Counted from the stretch's first letter, positions 1-10,473 are shown. The stretch is DNA of 64,000 bases from Rutpela maculata (GCA_936432065.2 OW386294.2:52914945-52978944), one strand, 5' to 3'. Numbers and translations are program-made. Notes: generated by a model from the sequence alone, not told the origin.

Positions 1-382
1 TGTTTACACCTCGTTATATAAATAGTACCTCTCTGACTCAATGTATTTAAAACTGTTATATATAACGGTAGACTTTGCCTCCTTCGAGGTTGCCAGATTT
101 CTATAGTGTAAAATGCTCTAGCGCTTGCGCAATTAGTTGCGCTATGCAATCGTGTGCGTTTGTTATTATGATGATTCATATTGTGTAAGTTATACTCTAT
201 CAGATTACATTGGTGTTTTACCCGATAATGTGCGATTATCTGTTTTAAAATGAACCGTTCACGCTAAATATCTATTGTAGAATAATGTATGTAATTCAAA
301 ATATGTTCTTAAGGGAATTATTATTACTATTTAAAATGCTTTTCAAAAGACATCACTGAATCAGTTCAATTTTGTAACACAA

Positions 383-658
383 TTGTTACATATTAGTCCA
401 CGTAAATTAGATATTTTAGAAGAAATAATTTATAAAGTAATAATATTTGGGATGCGTAATCTAGATAGGGTTCGAAATAGATACCCGAATAGTTCCCCAC
501 AATTTAGGGGTGAAACTTCCGTAATGATTATGAATAGAGCTGCTTCGGCCATATTACGGGGACTTAACGCTGGTTTTTCACTTTTATCTTGTAAACCGTT
601 CGTCGAAAGAGAAAAAAGTATAGGAAATAAAAAAATCGTCATGTTAAATTCTGCATAA
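383..658 (+). pseudogene. Broken left-arm copy of a 150-codon ORF, unknown
   Basis: This 91-codon frame matches the start of the 150-codon frame at 48903-49355 in the right arm. The left copy stops early because about 20 nt of extra sequence near 643-665 ends the frame. I recognise no domain. Bases 519-559 form an imperfect inverted repeat with 1127-1165, so part of this frame is a fold-back structure. It could be a non-coding open frame. Confidence 0.3.
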
Positions 659-1126
659 AAAATGTACTATTAACCTTGTAGCGTATCCTCACCTATTTCT
701 CGCTAACAGCGTCCGAACAGAGGCGTAGTTTGGGGCGCAGAGGTAAAAATCCATCCTGTTCCAAGTTTGACTCCGAATATCTTAAAACCGGTTACTTTAA
801 CGAGAAAAATGCTCAGGAATGAATTTATTGAGCAGAATTTTCTCTATTAGATGCATATATAGAGGGTTTTGTCGCAAGTAGTTTATGTATTTCCCCTTCT
901 TTGCAATTATATTAAAGGATAATCTGTACTGTTCACACAAAAGAAGATTTGGAGTCATATTTCAACTCTGAGCTTGCTTCAATTCCACTTCTTCTCTTCA
1001 ATAAGAAAGGGATAATGAGGAAAATTAAGAAATCGTCTGAATGATATTTTCAATGCTGTACGAGAGAGGCCAATAGATTTTTTCGATTGCCAGTTCATTG
1101 TTGATGGCGGCAATTTGATTCATCGT

Positions 1127-1902
1127 GTAGTATGGCCGAAGCAGCTTTATTCGTAAACATTACGGCCAAAAAGTGACTGTAGTGTTTGACGGATATGCTG
1201 ACTGCAGTATGAAGAGCATCGAAAGACAGCAGCGTCTTTTGAAACGCATTTCACCGGAAATTGTTTTTCATGAGAACACGCCACTGACTGAAACGCAAAA
1301 TAAAATGATAAACAATCTCACAAAAAGGAACGGTTTATTTCGCAATTGGTGGAGAGATTTAAAAACGAGGGAATCAAAACAATTACTGCTGTAGACGACG
1401 TTGACGTACTCATAGTTCAAACCGCCTTAAACGAATCTCATGGAAACGATACAGTGGTCATCCTCGGACAAGATATTGATCTTCTCGCATTGATTATCGC
1501 CCTCGCACCTGAAGATAAAGATATCCGTTTCTTAAGAGAGGCTCAGAGATAAATAAAAAATAAAGATTACAGTTCTCGTGACTTGCAGTCCTCGGAAGTT
1601 TTAAAAAGCTGTATGGCCACACGTTCAGTGGATGCGATAACACTTCAGCTTTCTTTGGTAAAGGAAAAGTGCAAACGGTGGAATGCGTCAATAAAAGAAA
1701 AGATCTCGAAGAGGTTGTCCGTATATTCAACAACCGTAGCTCAACGAAAAAAGAAATTACATCTTTGAATCATCAAAGATTCATTATCTTCAATAAGTTA
1801 GTCCGCCAATCTAGTACTACCGGGATTCTACGAAAACTGCCAGCAACATCCGAGGCATTACGTCAACATTCTTACAGAGTATTTCTCCAAATTCATGTTT
1901 GA
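1127..1902 (+). pseudogene. Decayed PIN/XPG-I-like nuclease-type ORF, left arm
   Basis: Several frames (1173-1394, 1346-1552, 1583-1768, 1669-1902) together resemble one protein. The visible blocks are TVVFDGYADC, then DDVDVLIVQTAL, then VVILGQDIDLLAL. That spacing of acidic residues (D-x-D-hhh..., G-x-D-x-D-LL) is what PIN/FEN/XPG-I nuclease folds use to bind metal, so a nuclease-like origin is an inference from pattern, not from a search. The copy is broken by an 11-nt insertion near 1154-1164 (absent from the right arm), by a frame change near 1350-1390, by a stop at about 1550 and by a later shift near 1669. It lies entirely within the inverted-repeat arm, so it probably belongs to a mobile element or a duplicated segment. 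Confidence 0.45.
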
Positions 1903-2272
1903 CGAGGAGAAAACTTGGAACCAACGGAATGCAGAAAAGCAGAAAATAATATAAAATATTTCAAAGAGATGATATACTTAAAGAAGTAAAATGTTCAAAA
2001 CTTAATCATTTTGCGGCAAAAATGTAAATATTTCCCTCCAGCAAGAGAAAAATTTTTGAATTGTTTAAAAATTTTTGAAAAGCATTTGAGATGACTCCAA
2101 CAAACTATCATTAATTAGTATAGCAAAATTTATGATTAACCAACAAATATATTCTAGAGTTTTGGTCTCGAATGCTTTTTGAAACATTTTTATTTCTTGC
2201 TAGAGGGAAATATTTACATTTTTGCTCCAGAATAATCTAGGTTTTTAAAATATCTTTGGAAGGTGGAAGATT

Positions 2273-3972
2273 ACACTGGTCAACATTCAGTTTGAAAAAA
2301 TACACCGGACTCTACCTAGGTACCCAGGGATTTTGGGGTCGCTGATTCCGTTGCCGAGGTCGGTTAAGCTCTACCACGTCAGGTTCAAGGTCATTTGAAG
2401 GTCAACCTAAGAAAAGCTTTTTGAAAAAATCTAAAAAAATTCACACCTAGGCTCTTGGGGGTTCTCTGAGTCCGAATGCGATGTCGGTTGACCTTTATCA
2501 CCTCATGTTCAAGGTCATTTGAAGGTCAAAGTAAGAATAGGAGGTGAAAAAAATTAGAAAAAATTTATACGAATGCTCACCTGCCTACTTATTGTCTGTT
2601 TATCTGTCTGCCCTTATACCTGCACACCTGTTTGTTTGCTTGTTAGTCTGTATTTATCATCCGCCTGCATTTTCTCTCTGTCCATCTATTTGACATCCTG
2701 CCTTTCTGTCATTAATTCTGTCTGACTGAATGACTAAATGTTTCCATCTGACAGTCTGTCTGCCTCCTTGTCAGTTTGTCTGACTCAGGAAACCATTAAA
2801 TTACTTTGACCCTGACAGGATTGAGCTCAGGGCCGGTTTTAGGTAACCGGAGGCCCTAAGCTCTAGGTATGTTTTTCGTTGAAGCTTTCTCTTCTAATAA
2901 AATAAACGTGCATATCTGCGTATGAAATCTGAGTTCTGAGACCCCCTAAATGCGAGGCCCTAAGCTGGCGTTTACTCAGCTCCTAGGCAAAACCAGCACT
3001 GATTGAGCTCCAAGTGAGTGAAGCCAACGCCCGTGGTACTCTTTACTTGCATGTTCGCTCTGCTTCTGCAACTATACCTAAAGGCCATCCTTTCACAGAA
3101 GAAAATAGGTAGGTGATTCATTGAGTTAAATATATTTGCACTGAGATAGCCGAAGAATCTTCATGTGCAGCTAAAGCTGGCGGACGAATGCCGGCTTGAA
3201 ATGACCTCAGAATGACCTTGAAATGACCTCTGGATGCCTCTTTTTTTTAAGGGTAAGCGAACAATGGATTCGGACTCAGCAACCCGAAAAACCTGTGTGA
3301 ATTTTTTCAGATTCTTTCAACCACCTTTTCTTACTTTAACCTTCAAATGACCTTGAAACTGACGTGATAGAGGTCAACCGACATCGAATGCAGACTCAGC
3401 GACTCAAAAAACCTATATATAAGTTTTTTCAGATTTTTTGACAGCTTCTCCTCTGTTTTTCTCAAATTAACCTTGAAATGATCTCCGGATGCCTTTTAAG
3501 GGTAAACGAACACCGGATTCGGACTCACCGATCCCAAAAACCTATGCGTGAATTTTTTCAGATTTTTTCAATTACCTTTTCTTAGTTTGACCTTCAAGTG
3601 ACCTTGAAACTGACGTGATAGAGGTCAACCGGCATCGGATACAGACTCAGCGACCCAAAAATCCTATATGTAAATTTGTTCAGATTTTTTAACAGTTTCC
3701 TCTCCGTTTTTCTCAAATTAACCTTGAAATGACCTCCGGATGCCTTTTATGGGTAAGCGAACACCGAATTCGGACTCAGCGACCCCAAAAACCTATGTGT
3801 AAATTTTCTCAGATTTTTTCAACCACCTTTTCTTAGTTTGACCTTCAGATGTCCTTGAACCTGACGTGATAGAGCTTAACCGACCTCGGCATCGGAATCA
3901 GCGACTCCAAAAACCCCTGGGTACCTAGGTAGAGTCCTGTGTATTTTTTTTAAACTAAATGTTGACCTGTGT
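2273..3972 (+). mobile_element. Fold-back element with roughly 250-bp internal tandem units, left arm
   Basis: The ends are inverted copies: ACTGGTCAACATTCAGTTTG at the left pairs with AAACTAAATGTTGACCTGTG at the right, and the GGACTCTACCTAGGTACCCA block reappears inverted near 3918. Inside, blocks beginning GGATGCCT at about 3232, 3487 and 3738 give a tandem period near 250 bp. No ORF is seen. A hAT-type MITE at 2828-3001 is nested inside. The same element is in the right arm at 44047-45730. Confidence 0.7.
2828..3001 (+). mobile_element. hAT-type MITE with perfect 8-bp TSD, left arm
   Basis: The element starts CAGGGCCGGTTTTAGG and ends with the inverse pattern, GGCAAAACCAGCACTG. It is flanked on both sides by ATTGAGCT (2820-2827 and 3002-3009). 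An 8-bp duplication with CAGGG...-type termini is the signature of hAT transposons. It is 174 bp long with no coding capacity. A copy is present at the same place in the right arm (45003-45176). Confidence 0.8.
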
Positions 3973-4762
3973 TATTATTATTCTTTTATTTTCTGCTTTT
4001 TAGCCCCCCCCCCCCCAATAAAAATCGTCTTCTAATTTTTTTTTTACTTTTACTATATAAGGCCAGCAGCAGTGACAAATAGTGGATTAAGGGCAACTAG
4101 TTACGTTAAGGAATGTTCGTGTCCTGTTAAATAAATACCTTAAACAAATACCTTTTTTAATTTGCTCTAAGCTATAAAGGGGTACAAAAATATTTATTTC
4201 TGAACAAAATAAACGTTTTTTATTCCCAAATTGAAAAAATTTAAAAACCCATTGATCTCTAGAAAGTATTATTTCTGTGTATAAAAGTTATTTATATTTT
4301 TAGTAAGATAATTTTAGTTACCATAACTATAGATGTATTTAGGAATAGTATGCCTCTTTACTATGTTGCCAAGTTTAGGAGGCGATATCGCTACTTTATT
4401 GTAAGGAAGCATTTAATACCTATATACATCAAGTGTTTAAAACAGCAGCGCCACCTGGTAAAAAATGTAGTGGACTATGGTGTATGTTTACATATGTTTA
4501 TAGGTATTTTCCGCCTCCAAAAAAAGTGTCGTTAAATGCTTCTATCTCTCTATTTCTTCCCTTTTTGTCATAATCTTATATGCGCACCAATAAAGCTGAT
4601 CATTATTGATAATAATGAGTCATGAATTTACTAATTATCAAGACATTCGCGATGAAAACAACACAAAACGTCTCCGCCTCCGAAATCGGAGGCGAACGCG
4701 TAAAATCGGAGGCAAACACCACCTAACCATATAACATTCGGAGGTGTATGAGTACTAAATGC

Positions 4763-4764
<2 letters not shown>

Positions 4765-4806
<42 letters not shown>
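4765..4806. repeat. (TA)n microsatellite
   Basis: Pure TA run of about 42 bp lying just left of an inverted copy of the hammerhead-bearing repeat. The stretch 4619-4764 before it holds no gene; it has several short CGGAGGC-type blocks. Confidence 0.95.
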
Positions 4807-4810
<4 letters not shown>

Positions 4811-4993
4811 AAATATGCTTCTAGAAGGCAGAGTATTTACTAAACGTAATTTCTCTCTGAAGCAACCCTCTATACATCCTTATTTTAAAAATAAGGAAAT
4901 TGACCAGACTACAACAAATTGCAAGTCTGGCGCGTTAAGTGTAATAATCACATATTACTACGAAACGCTGTGATTCGATGCAGTCTGCAAGTG

Positions 4994-5197
<204 letters not shown>

Positions 5198-5297
5198 AGG
5201 AAATTGACCAGACTACAACAAATTGCAAGTCTGGCGCGTTAAGTGTAATAATCACATATTACTACGAAACGCTGTGATTCGATGCAGTCTGCAAGTG

Positions 5298-5303
<6 letters not shown>

Positions 5304-5350
<47 letters not shown>
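5304..5350. repeat. (TA)n microsatellite
   Basis: TA run joined at the same TGCA/TATA junction as the run at 5001, between repeat copies of the hammerhead cluster. Confidence 0.9.
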
Positions 5351-5355
<5 letters not shown>

Positions 5356-5847
5356 AGGAAATTGACCAGACTACAACAAATTGCAAGTCTGGCGCGTTAA
5401 GTGTAATAATCACATATTACTACGAAACGCTGTGATTCGATGCAGTCTGCAAGTGGTGTGCAGTGGCTGACACGAGAGTTCCTTTAATTTAGGAATAAGT
5501 CTTTCGGTCGGTGTTTGCTAAAATCGAATCACAGCGTTTCGTAGTAATATGTGATTATTACACTTAACGCGCCAGACTTGCAATTTGTTGTAGTCTGGTC
5601 AATTTCCTTATTTTTAAAATAAGGATGTATAGAGGGTTGCTTCAGAGAGAAATTACGTTTAGTAAATACTCTGCCTTCTAGAAGCATATTTTTGAATATT
5701 TGCTGCCCATCTCAGGCTAACCAATTCGATTGTAGTGAACAGCGACCGCGAGATGGCGCCTTCGATTTATTTTGCATGTCGCAGTCTTAAGATTGTGAAC
5801 ATGTACCATGTCACCCGAAATCTCGTTGCCAGTCACTGCATGCCTAC

Positions 5848-5891
5848 CTTGCACTGATGAGAGCCAACAGCTCGAAACTGCAGTCTGCAAG
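5848..5891 (+). ncRNA. Hammerhead ribozyme motif (stem I open)
   Basis: All core parts are present in order. The 5' strand of stem I is CTTGCA (5848-5853), followed by the core box CTGATGA (5854-5860). Stem II is GAGC/GCTC around a CAACA loop (5861-5873), followed by the core box GAAA (5874-5877). Stem III is a minimal CTG/CAG, and the cleavage triplet is GTC (5883-5885). The 3' strand of stem I is TGCAAG (5886-5891), a perfect partner of the 5' strand. Predicted cleavage lies between 5885 and 5886. Very short stem III hammerheads are known from animal retroelements and satellites and often act as dimers. Activity is an inference. Confidence 0.82.
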
Positions 5892-6120
5892 TGGTGTGCA
5901 GTGGCTGACACGAGAGTTCCTTTAATTTAGGAATAAGTCTTTCGGTCGGTGTTTGCTAAAATCGAATCACAGCGTTTCGTAGTAATATGTGATTATTACA
6001 CTTAACGCGCCAGACTTGCAATTTGTTGTAGTCTGGTCAATTTCCTTATTTTTAAAATAAGGATGTATAGAGGGTTGCTTCAGAGAGAAATTACGTTTAG
6101 TAAATATATATATATATATA

Positions 6121-7388
6121 TATTTATTGGAGCTGAAATAGAACGGCTTTCGTCAAGTATCTCGAAAAGTATTACTTTTTCGAAAAAATGTTACAGACCA
6201 ATTACAGAAAGTACAAACTGGGAATTAATTATATTTTTTGTTTATTGATGTAGGATTAATAATTTCGGAGATATTTAAGTTTATATTTGGTATCCAAATA
6301 TTTTGAAATTACCTTTAAAGTTCAAAATGCATTTTTTTTTTAAAGCAAGTGCTTTAAATGAGCAAAAGAAATTGAGCATCTATTTTAAATTACTGGCTAA
6401 TTAGAGTAACAAAATGGCGACCTTTTTATATAAAAAAATATAAATACGCACATTTTTCCGTCATAACTTCTTTATTTATTATGCTACAGGAATAAGTAAA
6501 AAATAATTTGAAAGCGCAATTGTCTTTAATTTCATTTCTTAGCATGAGTGACGTAGGTATCACAATTTCTGAGGTATTTAACATTTAAACTGCATTTTTC
6601 GTCTTATAAATGTTCGGACGCCATTTGTAAACTTTCATATCTCCGAAACTATTAAAGCTATGTAAATAAATAAACAAGCAAAATTCAAGTTTATGAGCTT
6701 TATTTTTGGTCTGTACCCTTTTTCAATAAAACTAATATTTATCGAGATATTTGGAAAAGTTTAGTTTAAACTGTATCTTTTTCTAAAGCAAGTGTTGTAT
6801 ATAAACCAAAAAATTTGAGCATCTACGTCATTCTATATATTAATGAGAAACAGTGTTTGAAATTCCTTTTTTTTAATCACTGGCTACTTACAGTAACAAA
6901 ATGGCGACGTTGTCATTAAAAAAATGTGTAGACGCACATTGCTTCGGTCATAACTTCTTTGTTTTTATGCTACAGAAACAAATAAAAAAAAATTTTTCAA
7001 ATTTTTTTGTCGTTACTATACTTCCACTGGATGTGGAAGTAAAATAATTGAAAGTTTAATTAATAACCTATTATTTTACCTATTAGCATCCTTGACGTAG
7101 GTGTTACAGTTTCTGAGATATTTAACTCTCACTCTAAACAATTATCTTATGAACACTTGGATGCCTAATGTAAACTTAAATGTCTCCGAAATTATTAATC
7201 CTACATCAATAAACAAAAAATATAGTTAATTCCCAGTTTGTACTTTCTCTAATTGGTCTGTAACATTTTTTCGATAAAGTAATACTTTTCGAGATACTTG
7301 ACGAAAGCAGTTTGGAAATACCTTTTTTGAAAATTGAATAGAATCTTTTCTTCTTAAAATTTGATTCTACTTCAGCTCCAATAAATAT
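6121..7388. mobile_element. Fold-back (long TIR) element, about 1.27 kb
   Basis: The left end (TATTTATTGGAGCTGAAATA) and about 180 bp after it reappear inverted at about 7150-7388, ending CAGCTCCAATAAATA. Shared internal words include the inverted pair around CTCGAAAAGTATTACTTT. The middle has direct repeats around ACAAAATGGCGAC (about 6410 and 6896). A 43-bp fragment of the GTGGAAGT-ended MITE family is inserted at 7000-7042. No coding frame is supported. Confidence 0.65.
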
Positions 7389-7599
7389 ACATACTTTTTA
7401 AGTGCCACCCCTTAGAGGGGGTGGCATCCACCCCCTATAAATTTCCGTCATAACTTCTTTATTTCTTATGCCACAGGAAAGAGTAAAAAATAATTTGAAA
7501 GCGCAATTAATTGTCTTTAATTTCATTTCTTAGCATGCGTGACGTAAGTAGGTAAAGAATGAGAAATGGCATGTACCCCCCACTCCTCACCCCACCCTA

Positions 7600-7850
7600 A
7601 ACGGGATTGGTCGATGGGAGGGGATGAGCCACGCCCACCTTAACAGGATTGGTCAATGGGAGGGGATAAGCCGCGCCCACTTTAACGGGATTGGTCGATG
7701 GGAGGGGATACGCCGCGCCCACATTAACGGGATTGATCAATGGGAGGTGATAAGCCGCACCCACTTCAACGTCATTGGACGATGGGAGGGGATAAGCCGC
7801 ACCCATCCTAACGGGATTGGTCAATGGGAGGGAGGTGAACCTCAGCCCAT
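7600..7850. repeat. 42-bp tandem repeat, six units, GC-rich
   Basis: Units of the type AACGGGATTGGTCGATGGGAG followed by GGGATAAGCCGCGCCCAC repeat every 42 bp from about 7600 to 7850. Each unit has an inverted CCAAT box (ATTGG) and most have a GC-box-like CCGCGCCCAC. Because 42 is divisible by three, both strands stay open, which explains open frames here that are not genes. The array lies directly upstream of the capsid-type gene cluster. Confidence 0.85.
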
Positions 7851-7885
7851 TTATTGGGATTTAAAAAATGGAAGATACAATCTGA

Positions 7886-8443
7886 TGCATATATCATATA
7901 GGTTCATTTCATAATAATGAACATATAATTGAAGTCCCTGAGGGTTGTTATGAAATTGATGACATTATAAAATACATCGTAAACAAAATAAGTGAAGAAG
8001 ATGATGAAGCAGTTATCAGAATTACCACAGACATTAATACTTCCAAAGTCACTATACGCACAAATAGGAAAATTAATTTTAACGTAAAGGACTCGATAGG
8101 TCCTGTATTAGGTTTTGAGAAAAGAGAGTTAGAAGTTAATGATAACAATACTTCCGATGAAACCGTAAAAATATCTAAGGTGAATACTATCTGCGTCGAT
8201 TGCAACATTGCAGTAGGTTCTTCTTTTAATGGACAACCTGTACATATTATTCATCAGTTCTTCCCAACAGTGCCTGTTGGGTATAAAATAGTGGAATCAC
8301 CTTTAAACATTATTTATTTCCCAGTGAGTGTTAAAACTATTAGCAACATCACTGTCAAAATAGTCGACCAAGAAGGGCATCTTGTTAATTTTCAAAAAGA
8401 AACTTTAACTGTTAGACTTCATCTTAGAAAATCAGTCAAATAA
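7886..8443 (+). pseudogene. Penton-like minor capsid protein, 5'-broken
   Basis: The open frame runs from just after a TGA at 7883-7885 to the TAA at 8441-8443, about 185 codons, with no in-frame ATG anywhere, so the true start is lost, spliced or destroyed. The visible pattern, IEVPEGCYEIDDI early and NIIYFPVSVKTISN then KIVDQEGHLVNFQKETLTVR at the end, is what I know from small single-jelly-roll proteins that accompany capsid genes in Polinton/adintovirus-like elements of animals. It is inferred to form pentons or vertex proteins. The next ORF starts 6 bp downstream, giving a tight plus-strand cluster. The family assignment is from memory of pattern, without a search. Confidence 0.6.
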
Positions 8444-8448
8444 TAAAA

Positions 8449-8610
8449 ATGGTGCTGATATTTAATTCAACGTCATCCATTTATAGACATCAGCCATACT
8501 ATAAAAGAGCGAGGAAGAAGGAAACCAACAGTTCTAAAAAGAATATTGAACGATTAACATTGAAAAACCGTCACTATTTAGAATCACTTGGAGTGGAAGT
8601 TTTAGTATAA
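8449..8610 (+). CDS. Small basic protein (53 aa) between capsid-type genes
   Basis: An ATG at 8449 opens 53 codons ending in TAA at 8608-8610. The protein is rich in Lys and Arg in its middle (YYKRARKKETNSSKKNIERL), which suggests nucleic-acid binding. Its stop codon overlaps the ATG of the next gene in the arrangement TAATG (8608-8612), so the start of the large capsid-like ORF lies within the stop. Small basic proteins next to capsid genes are common in DNA viruses; a core or packaging role is a guess. The frame is intact. Confidence 0.5.
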   Translation: MVLIFNSTSSIYRHQPYYKRARKKETNSSKKNIERLTLKNRHYLESLGVEVLV

Positions 8611-9830
8611 TGGAGTTACTGAATGTTACTGATCTGCCCTTTAGCGACAACTCTATTTCAGAGTATCGGTTCCATACATATAAACCTAATATATCCGGAA
8701 CTTTGGATTACAATGATGAAATAAGAATTCCCATCCAAGATTTAGATGCTTATACTGCACCGTGCAATAGTTATTTATACATCGAAGGAAAACTAATGAA
8801 TGAGGATGGAGCTGAAGCTAAGAAATTGGAGTTTATTAATAATGGTATTGCTTTTTTGTTTCGCGAAATTAGATATGAAATGAATGGAATTGTTATAGAT
8901 GCAGTGAGAAATGTTGGATTAGTTTCAACCTTAAAAAATTATATATCATACAATGAAAATGAAAGTATCTCCATGCAAAATGCTGGATGGTTTCCGAAAA
9001 ATAAAAAAGGTAACAAAATTATAGCTGATACAAATGGAAATTTCAATGTTTGCATTCCATTAAAATTACTAGTTGGATTTTTTGAAGATTTCCGAAGGAT
9101 TATCATTAATATGAGACAAGAATTAGTATTAATACGTAACAGTAATGATCTAGATAGCATTACAAGTGCTGATGATACTGAAAAACCAAAAATTACTATT
9201 AGTAAACTATTTTGGAGGGTGCCACATGTCACTGTTAATATGTCAGAACAACTTAGATTGAATAAGCTGATAAGTCGAAATATAGATTTCCCTATAAAAT
9301 TTAGAAGCTGGGAATTAACTGAATATCCATCTCTGCCTCCCTCAAGCAGACATACGTGGCCTGTCAAGACGTCTACTAAGGTAGAAACTCCTAGGCATGT
9401 CATAATAGCATTTCAGAAAGACAGGAAAGGAAAAATTACATCTGATATGAGTAAATTCGATGACTGTGGACTAAGAAACATGAGGGTTTTCTTGAATTCC
9501 GAAAGATATCCATATAATGATCTGTACCTAGATTTTAAAAGCAATAAATATGCAACACTGTATGATATGTTTGCAATTTTTCAAGAATCCTATTACCCTC
9601 ATAAAATAAATCAGCCTATTCTTAATACAAAAGAATTTAAGGACTATGCAGCAATAACGTATATTGATTGTTCCCGCCAAAAAGAAGCTATACAAACTGG
9701 GTCAGTGGTCATGAGAATAGAGTTTGAGACAGATACTCCCACTACTTCGGATATTACTGCATATTGTCTTATATTACATGAAAAACATTTCACTTATAGT
9801 CCTTTAACTAAAATTGTACATCAACATTGA
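8610..9830 (+). CDS. Major-capsid-like protein, double jelly-roll type (406 aa)
   Basis: This is one uninterrupted 406-codon frame in an otherwise decayed element. The N-terminal part has DEIRIPIQDLDAYTAPCNSY followed by LYIEGK, the same layout (short polar stretch, IPI/IPG strand, then a LYI-x-G/K strand) seen at the start of double jelly-roll capsid proteins of Polinton-like viruses. Length fits, and the position directly behind a penton-like gene fits. The later parts (SKLFWRVPHVTVNMSEQLRL, and YSPLTKIV at the end) are featureless to me. Start choice: the ATG at 8610 overlaps the previous stop (TAATG). Alternative: another conserved protein of the same element. Purifying selection could explain why it stays open, but recent insertion could as well. 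Confidence 0.6.
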   Translation: MELLNVTDLPFSDNSISEYRFHTYKPNISGTLDYNDEIRIPIQDLDAYTAPCNSYLYIEGKLMNEDGAEAKKLEFINNGIAFLFREIRYEMNGIVIDAVRNVGLVSTLKNYISYNENESISMQNAGWFPKNKKGNKIIADTNGNFNVCIPLKLLVGFFEDFRRIIINMRQELVLIRNSNDLDSITSADDTEKPKITISKLFWRVPHVTVNMSEQLRLNKLISRNIDFPIKFRSWELTEYPSLPPSSRHTWPVKTSTKVETPRHVIIAFQKDRKGKITSDMSKFDDCGLRNMRVFLNSERYPYNDLYLDFKSNKYATLYDMFAIFQESYYPHKINQPILNTKEFKDYAAITYIDCSRQKEAIQTGSVVMRIEFETDTPTTSDITAYCLILHEKHFTYSPLTKIVHQH

Positions 9831-9899
9831 ACTGTGCATTACATTTTCTTTTCTTTACTGGCATAAGCAAAAAATAGTACGAAGCAAGTTAGTATCCTA

Positions 9900-10022
9900 A
9901 TGAGATCAGAATATGCACGACTGTTGAAAGAACACAAAGAAACTGAGACTTTTAAAAAAATAGTGGAATTATATTGCATAAAGAAAAAAGTTTTGAAAAA
10001 ACTACAAAATTTAAAAATATGA
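9900..10022 (+). CDS. Short ORF (40 aa), unknown, overlaps next frame by ATGA
   Basis: The ATG at 9900 opens 40 codons, highly charged (KEHKETETFKKIVELY, then KKKVLKKLQNLKI). Its TGA stop at 10020-10022 overlaps an ATG at 10019-10021 that starts the next, broken frame, so the junction reads ATGA. This is the second stop/start overlap in the cluster. No function is recognised; the overlap and strand are the main support. Confidence 0.4.
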   Translation: MRSEYARLLKEHKETETFKKIVELYCIKKKVLKKLQNLKI

Positions 10023-10473
10023 TTTTGCTTGTGGATATTTAAGGATTTAAAATAGAAAACAATAAATTTATTGTTAAGGAGCTAGCAGGATATGATGGAA
10101 TGAAAACGTGTCACTATATCTTTAAACCACCTTATCCATTTGAGATGCTTTCGCCGGAATTACAAAAAAAAATCACTGGTTAACAAAAAATCACCACGGT
10201 ATTAAATGGGGTGACGGATTTACATCACTGCACTTATTCAGCAAAATTATTCAAAATTTGACTTCGGGGGTTGATTGTGTTTATTTAAAAGGACATGAAA
10301 AGGCAGACTACATGAGACAATTTATCTCCCAACCTGTTTTAGAACTAGAGGAACAACCAACTTTAAGAAAGTCTACCCCAAAATGTTTTTATCACTCAAA
10401 TAATAAATGCATGTGTGCACTTTCTAATGTCTATTATTTGTATGAAAATTTTTATTTCTGTGTTAATAAATAA
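10019..10473 (+). pseudogene. Decayed accessory protein of the capsid cluster, about 150 codons
   Basis: From the ATG at 10019 the frame reads MILLVDI, then hits TAA at 10040-10042 and continues as GFKIENNKFIVKELAG in the same frame. A shift in the A-run near 10165 moves the reading frame for the rest, which includes NHHGIKWGDGFTSLHLF, YLKGHEKADYMRQF and a C-terminal Cys/His set ending at TAA 10471-10473. A hydrophobic strand ending in Asp at the N terminus recalls RNase H-like nuclease folds, but that is only a pattern. AATAAA lies at the stop (10465-10470). Two disabling changes are visible, so this copy is dead. Confidence 0.5.

Larger units (their letters stand above)
1..4618 (+). repeat. 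Left arm of a very large inverted repeat
   Basis: The sequence from base 1 to 4618 matches the reverse complement of 43397-49737 almost base for base. Base 1 pairs with 49737 and 4618 with 43397. Differences seen are scattered single bases and short indels plus one 1750-bp insertion in the right arm. The window starts inside the arm, so its outer end is not visible. The inner end carries a short palindrome (TCATTATT-ATC-AATAATGA). The arm contains a decayed nuclease-like ORF set, a fold-back element and a hAT-type MITE. Confidence 0.93.

Noticed and set aside
7597..7914. Repetitive open frames on both strands over the 42-bp array
   Set aside because: A 42-bp unit keeps any frame open; there is no start context or family, and both strands are open equally.
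9161..9190. A third hammerhead candidate (CTGATGATACTGAAAAACC)
   Set aside because: Core words occur but there is no stem II, and it lies inside the capsid-like coding frame.
8939..9403. Minus-strand 154-codon ORF
   Set aside because: Antisense shadow of the capsid-like gene.
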